From contig CATOKC010000043.1 of assembly GCA_951800675.1 (NCBI GenBank), positions 1 to 24,484 on the forward strand: a DNA stretch of 24,484 bases, written 5' to 3'. The position numbers and the translations under genes were made by a program. Positions 22,401 through 24,484 of the stretch are shown here, piece by piece. The first letter of the stretch is position 1. Every line of letters starts with the position of its first letter. Under the pieces are notes generated by a model. It made no database searches. It was not told the origin of the DNA and was given only the letters and a program-made list of their open reading frames with translations. The DNA is from an uncultured Oscillibacter sp. GTDB taxonomy: Bacteria > Bacillota_A > Clostridia > Oscillospirales > Oscillospiraceae.

Positions 22401-24408
22401 TCTCGTTGCCGTTGGGCTTGGTCAGGATATACTCGCCGCCGCCGCTGGCGGTGTTGATCTGGCAGCGAACCAGTTCGCCGGGAGCGTACTTCTCAGCCGC
22501 GCCGCGGATGGTGCCAAGGTCGAGATCAACCTCGTCGCCGCCGATGGTATAGCCGTGGACATACCAGACAACCTTGCCGGCGTCGTTGGTGCCCTGCCAA
22601 TAATCCGCAACGATCATCCACTCGCCAGCATTGCCGACGTCGGTGACCTGCAGAGCAGTGCCGTCCTTGGCCAGGTACAGGGTAACGTCCTTACGGGTGG
22701 ACTTGATGTCGTTGGACTTGATGTCCAGCATGCCCTCGTTCCACTCGTTGATCTTGTAGCTGGTGCCGCCAACGGTGATGGCAACGGCGTTGCCGTCACG
22801 CTTGGCCTCGCTGTTGTAGATGTCAACGCGGGTCAGAGTGCCGGTGACAGTCTCGGGAGCATAAGCCACGCCCACTTCCCAAGAGACGTTGTCGTCCTCG
22901 GTATAGGGGATGACCGCGACCTTGTCGCCATCCTTCATGTCCTTCAGGACCTTGTAGGCGTCATAGTTGTCGTCCTTGACGTCCTCAATACGGCGATTGC
23001 TGTAGAGGTTGTCGTCGGTGCAGTCAATGGCGAAGGCATTGTAGCCAGTGATATCGCCAATGCTCTTGTCGCGGCTGTCGGGCTCGATGTCCTTCAGGCG
23101 GACATAGTCGGCGGCCACGCGGTCAATTTCCATGAGCTGGGTCCGGGTAACGACGACGTCGGTGATGAAGTCGGCGTCAACGGGGCAGACATAGACCTCG
23201 ACGGTCACGCCGTTGTCGGTCAGGTCCGCGATCTCGGACAGGGTGAGTGCGTCAGCGGGACGAGTATCGGAACGGCCCGCAATGTCGGTATAAGGAACGC
23301 CGGAAGAATTCACGCGGGCGTGCCAACCGTTAATGTGAACCTGGGTCTCATCCGCGAACGGGCTGGCAAAATTGTTGATGCCGCTGGAAGCAGTGCTCCA
23401 GTTCGCCCAGTTGTTGCGGTGATCGGTGCTCCAGGTGTCATAGCCGCGCAGACCCAGAGCCTTCTCCTTAGAGGCAGTAGTAGCCTCGCGGTGAACGATC
23501 TGGTCGGTGTAGGTAAAGTCGGCGGGCAGGGGGAAGGTACCGATGGTGACCTTCTTGTAGCTCCACTCGTTGGAGGGATGGCCGTACACATCATACGCGG
23601 GATCATACTTGTCGTGCTCCAGGCGCAGGTCCTTGAAGTGCTCCTCGCCGAACTCAAGAGTCATCTCGTTGTTCACGGCGTTGATGACACGACGGTTGAT
23701 GTTCGCGTTGATGTCACGGTTGTTGCTGGTGACGTACTGGGCCTTGCTGCCCTGAACCGTCAGAACCTCGCCGGTAGAGCTGACGACGGTGTTGTTTCCG
23801 CCATAGTCCACCATGGTGGCCTTCAGGGTGTTCAGAGCCAGCTGGCAAGCCGCGTCACGGGTCACGGCGGCCGCACCGTCGAAGTCCAGGCGGTCGAACA
23901 GGCCGGCGACGTTGCCGATCCGGGCCACGTTCATGGTCCAGCCGGTGTCGACGAAGCCCTCGATGTTGGCCTTATAGCCAACAGCGCCCAGCAGCATCTT
24001 GGCGAACGCATAGCCGGTCAGGGGGTTGGCGGGCTTGAAGGTGCCGTCGCCATAGCCGCTGATGTAGCCGGCCGTCTTGCAGTAGCCGATGACGCCCGCG
24101 AAGGTGTGGCCAGCGGGAACGTCGGGATAGGGGCTCGCGTTGTTGGGCAGAGCCGCGGCGGCGTCGGGGCCGATCATCAGGGAGACGATGATCTTGGCGG
24201 CCGCACCGCGGGTCAGCTCCGTCTCGGGACGGAAGCTGCCGTCCTCGTAACCGGTGATGACACCGATACGGTTCAGAACGGCAACTGCTTCCTCGTACTG
24301 GATCTCTTCCTTGTCGGTGAGATCCCGGTACTCGGTGGCTCCCGCGCTGATGGTGACCAAAGACATGGTCATAATCAAAGCGAGAACCAGGGACAGGAAT
24401 TTCTTCAT
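19405..24408 (-). CDS. Large SLH-domain S-layer-type surface protein
   Basis: This 1667-residue secreted protein has a signal peptide (about 1-24) and an N-terminal set of three SLH domains (about 27-80, 92-140 and 150-197). The first two carry clear GYEDGSFRP and GYGDGTFKP motifs and the third is degenerate. A very long Asp/Asn/Thr/Val-rich beta region follows, including a PKD/Ig-like domain near 1100-1210 (SYSWSAKN, GEYTVTLKV) and further Ig-like repeats to the C-terminus. SLH domains bind pyruvylated secondary wall polymer, so this could be the main S-layer protein or a large adhesin. An AAAGGAGG site (24417-24424) precedes the ATG by 8 nt. Its strong ribosome site and terminator fit high expression. 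Confidence 0.93.
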   Translation of the reverse strand: MKKFLSLVLALIMTMSLVTISAGATEYRDLTDKEEIQYEEAVAVLNRIGVITGYEDGSFRPETELTRGAAAKIIVSLMIGPDAAAALPNNASPYPDVPAGHTFAGVIGYCKTAGYISGYGDGTFKPANPLTGYAFAKMLLGAVGYKANIEGFVDTGWTMNVARIGNVAGLFDRLDFDGAAAVTRDAACQLALNTLKATMVDYGGNNTVVSSTGEVLTVQGSKAQYVTSNNRDINANINRRVINAVNNEMTLEFGEEHFKDLRLEHDKYDPAYDVYGHPSNEWSYKKVTIGTFPLPADFTYTDQIVHREATTASKEKALGLRGYDTWSTDHRNNWANWSTASSGINNFASPFADETQVHINGWHARVNSSGVPYTDIAGRSDTRPADALTLSEIADLTDNGVTVEVYVCPVDADFITDVVVTRTQLMEIDRVAADYVRLKDIEPDSRDKSIGDITGYNAFAIDCTDDNLYSNRRIEDVKDDNYDAYKVLKDMKDGDKVAVIPYTEDDNVSWEVGVAYAPETVTGTLTRVDIYNSEAKRDGNAVAITVGGTSYKINEWNEGMLDIKSNDIKSTRKDVTLYLAKDGTALQVTDVGNAGEWMIVADYWQGTNDAGKVVWYVHGYTIGGDEVDLDLGTIRGAAEKYAPGELVRCQINTASGGGEYILTKPNGNESSVKKAGMYNLPNAVKATDGQYTHPWDAVTATSNSFTEPKRAATGTDLDKDWEGIYRVALGYDDDGTGVAKEYAVKKNSQYILLDGYAHNTSAHPTRYSEAEKATIGGNANTLAGYKWDYQDVDYASGVKFVYVSFDSAGEVESIYFADGKQDVDNRELRTYNSDWRNVGTNNDDFVATTAEAYVNDSGNVETVVIKTDSADADLSGLRIITKNTGSNNYVKSVGADATESELLKGRWTEREYVQGPDFKDNQTGIFDKEYDVGDILMGSERNGIFYAREFHGNNYRGNSLDGLYIKGIQAVKNTQDNKMKDRFSIAGSLLKTLDESITLKGAAETSSTNAAVNALLTKNEGEDVLNGRHQAGIILGGSAKIIDVRVGHEGEITKLKDLFDGDFDLDQIELKVLLNGKSGDAGFRSAYAIVILDTKDPVKYATAPEFDLEVTSDGDGDWNIDETVYEVTKGEKVTLTADLTNKDKLTTVSYSWSAKNNADDSAAKVKASGNEAVFTASAVGEYTVTLKVTNKDNKNADKDVTKNVVIKVSDAKTAGQGTVQFAKTLADDFSILGKPIFKLTEDGVATVIFRFKNPEYVSGATAVTSIKAQIKDAEGTVLYPDSMVPLVKIDASFNTTGTSYIMGTTTQNALKALLAGQNVEDLVFEITEVKYDNYDIKVVGYDGTEYKGAAITNSPYAGTKGTAANNKVVATGEAVTVKFAGADSGELEAAITGVTFANAADAKLSVTGSSWSATTASNVTPDGKGYVTITITAKKPIVVLNRITEADDIVDDLADAEDSTGTAVGTTNAITYSITHNDAAGKAYIDISLAAALTSAKDAVKLNYQLTDAEGTVVDTFTATFKNGYKATGADNDVETFRYTVENLTKSLVLSLASAEKIASPKIASVSGIEMAGNTWANGDTFKVFFSEAVDTGVTGATLTLASVDSKTLTAVIDSSGEYAVVAVGGAISTSGDSAVTFTKMQNEDGIAFSATQKLSFTDSSVTLATT

Positions 24409-24484
24409 TGAACATTCCTCCTTTAAAGATTACGGTCCGCTCGAACTTCCGACGCCCCCTCCAGGATTCGTGTCGGGGCTAGCC
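24409..24484 (-). promoter_or_regulatory. Start of the S-layer gene leader
   Basis: This holds the strong ribosome site and part of the 5' untranslated region. A CCGAC/GTCGG inverted repeat (about 24451-24477 on the minus strand) could form a leader hairpin. The promoter is outside the window. Confidence 0.4.

Noticed and set aside
19981..24411. A 1476-codon open frame on the plus strand, antisense to the S-layer-type gene
   Set aside because: Its translation is low-complexity (Val/Leu/Gly/Asp/Ala) and lacks domains, it has no ribosome site, and it mirrors the codon bias of the real gene on the opposite strand, which has a signal peptide and SLH domains.
1..24484. CRISPR arrays, insertion sequences, tRNA or rRNA genes
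   Set aside because: No regularly spaced direct repeats, transposase-like reading frames with terminal repeats, or recognisable tRNA/rRNA sequences were seen on reading both strands.

Overview
The window looks like chromosomal DNA of a GC-rich, spore-forming anaerobic Firmicute. Clostridia of the Oscillospiraceae type (Flavonifractor/Oscillibacter/Lawsonibacter-like) fit best. The reasons are strong AGGAGG-type ribosome binding sites, SLH-anchored surface proteins, a SpoVAE sporulation protein, lipobox lipoproteins and an overall Clostridia gene repertoire. The taxon is an inference from gene content; there is no rRNA in the window.

Left part (1-5431): a secreted 5'-nucleotidase-type phosphoesterase with a C-terminal LysM domain reads leftward. 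Divergent from it is a three-gene ABC importer (lipoprotein, permease, ATPase) of the TrpXYZ/PF04392 type. The importer has a clear sigma-A promoter and a roughly 250-nt leader with two terminator-like hairpins. A fumarylacetoacetase-fold enzyme follows after a terminator.

Middle (6477-12776): a secreted GH18 glycosidase carries three SLH domains. Next is a lipoprotein form of barnase whose stop overlaps the start of its barstar inhibitor, then a multi-pass membrane protein of unknown function. A convergent serA-mscS pair reads leftward, and a small conserved-looking unknown protein is divergent from serA.

Regulatory/membrane cluster (12952-16158): a membrane-anchored MerR regulator sits behind a MerR/CueR-like promoter (perfect 7-7-7 dyad, 19-bp spacer). 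It overlaps a small two-TM protein. A PilZ protein is on the opposite strand. A second operon then encodes another small two-TM protein, a YbjQ-family protein and a metallo-beta-lactamase-fold hydrolase. The MerR protein and both small proteins end in the same C-terminal signature (R-h-x-E-I-x-x-G-E-x-x-x-A-x-x-Y, with Y as the last residue). This is the most promising undescribed theme in the window. In two of the three cases the DNA encoding the signature also supplies the ribosome binding site of the next gene.

Right part (16203-24484): a CE4-like lipoprotein and cytidine deaminase form a leftward operon with a 36-bp dyad over the candidate -10 box. A structured gene-free stretch follows, then a lone spoVAE and an orphan protein with a phage-tail-like N-terminus. 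The end is filled by a 1667-residue SLH-domain S-layer-type protein.

Most gene ends have strong intrinsic terminators, and several convergent pairs share one. No CRISPR array, insertion sequence, tRNA or rRNA was seen.
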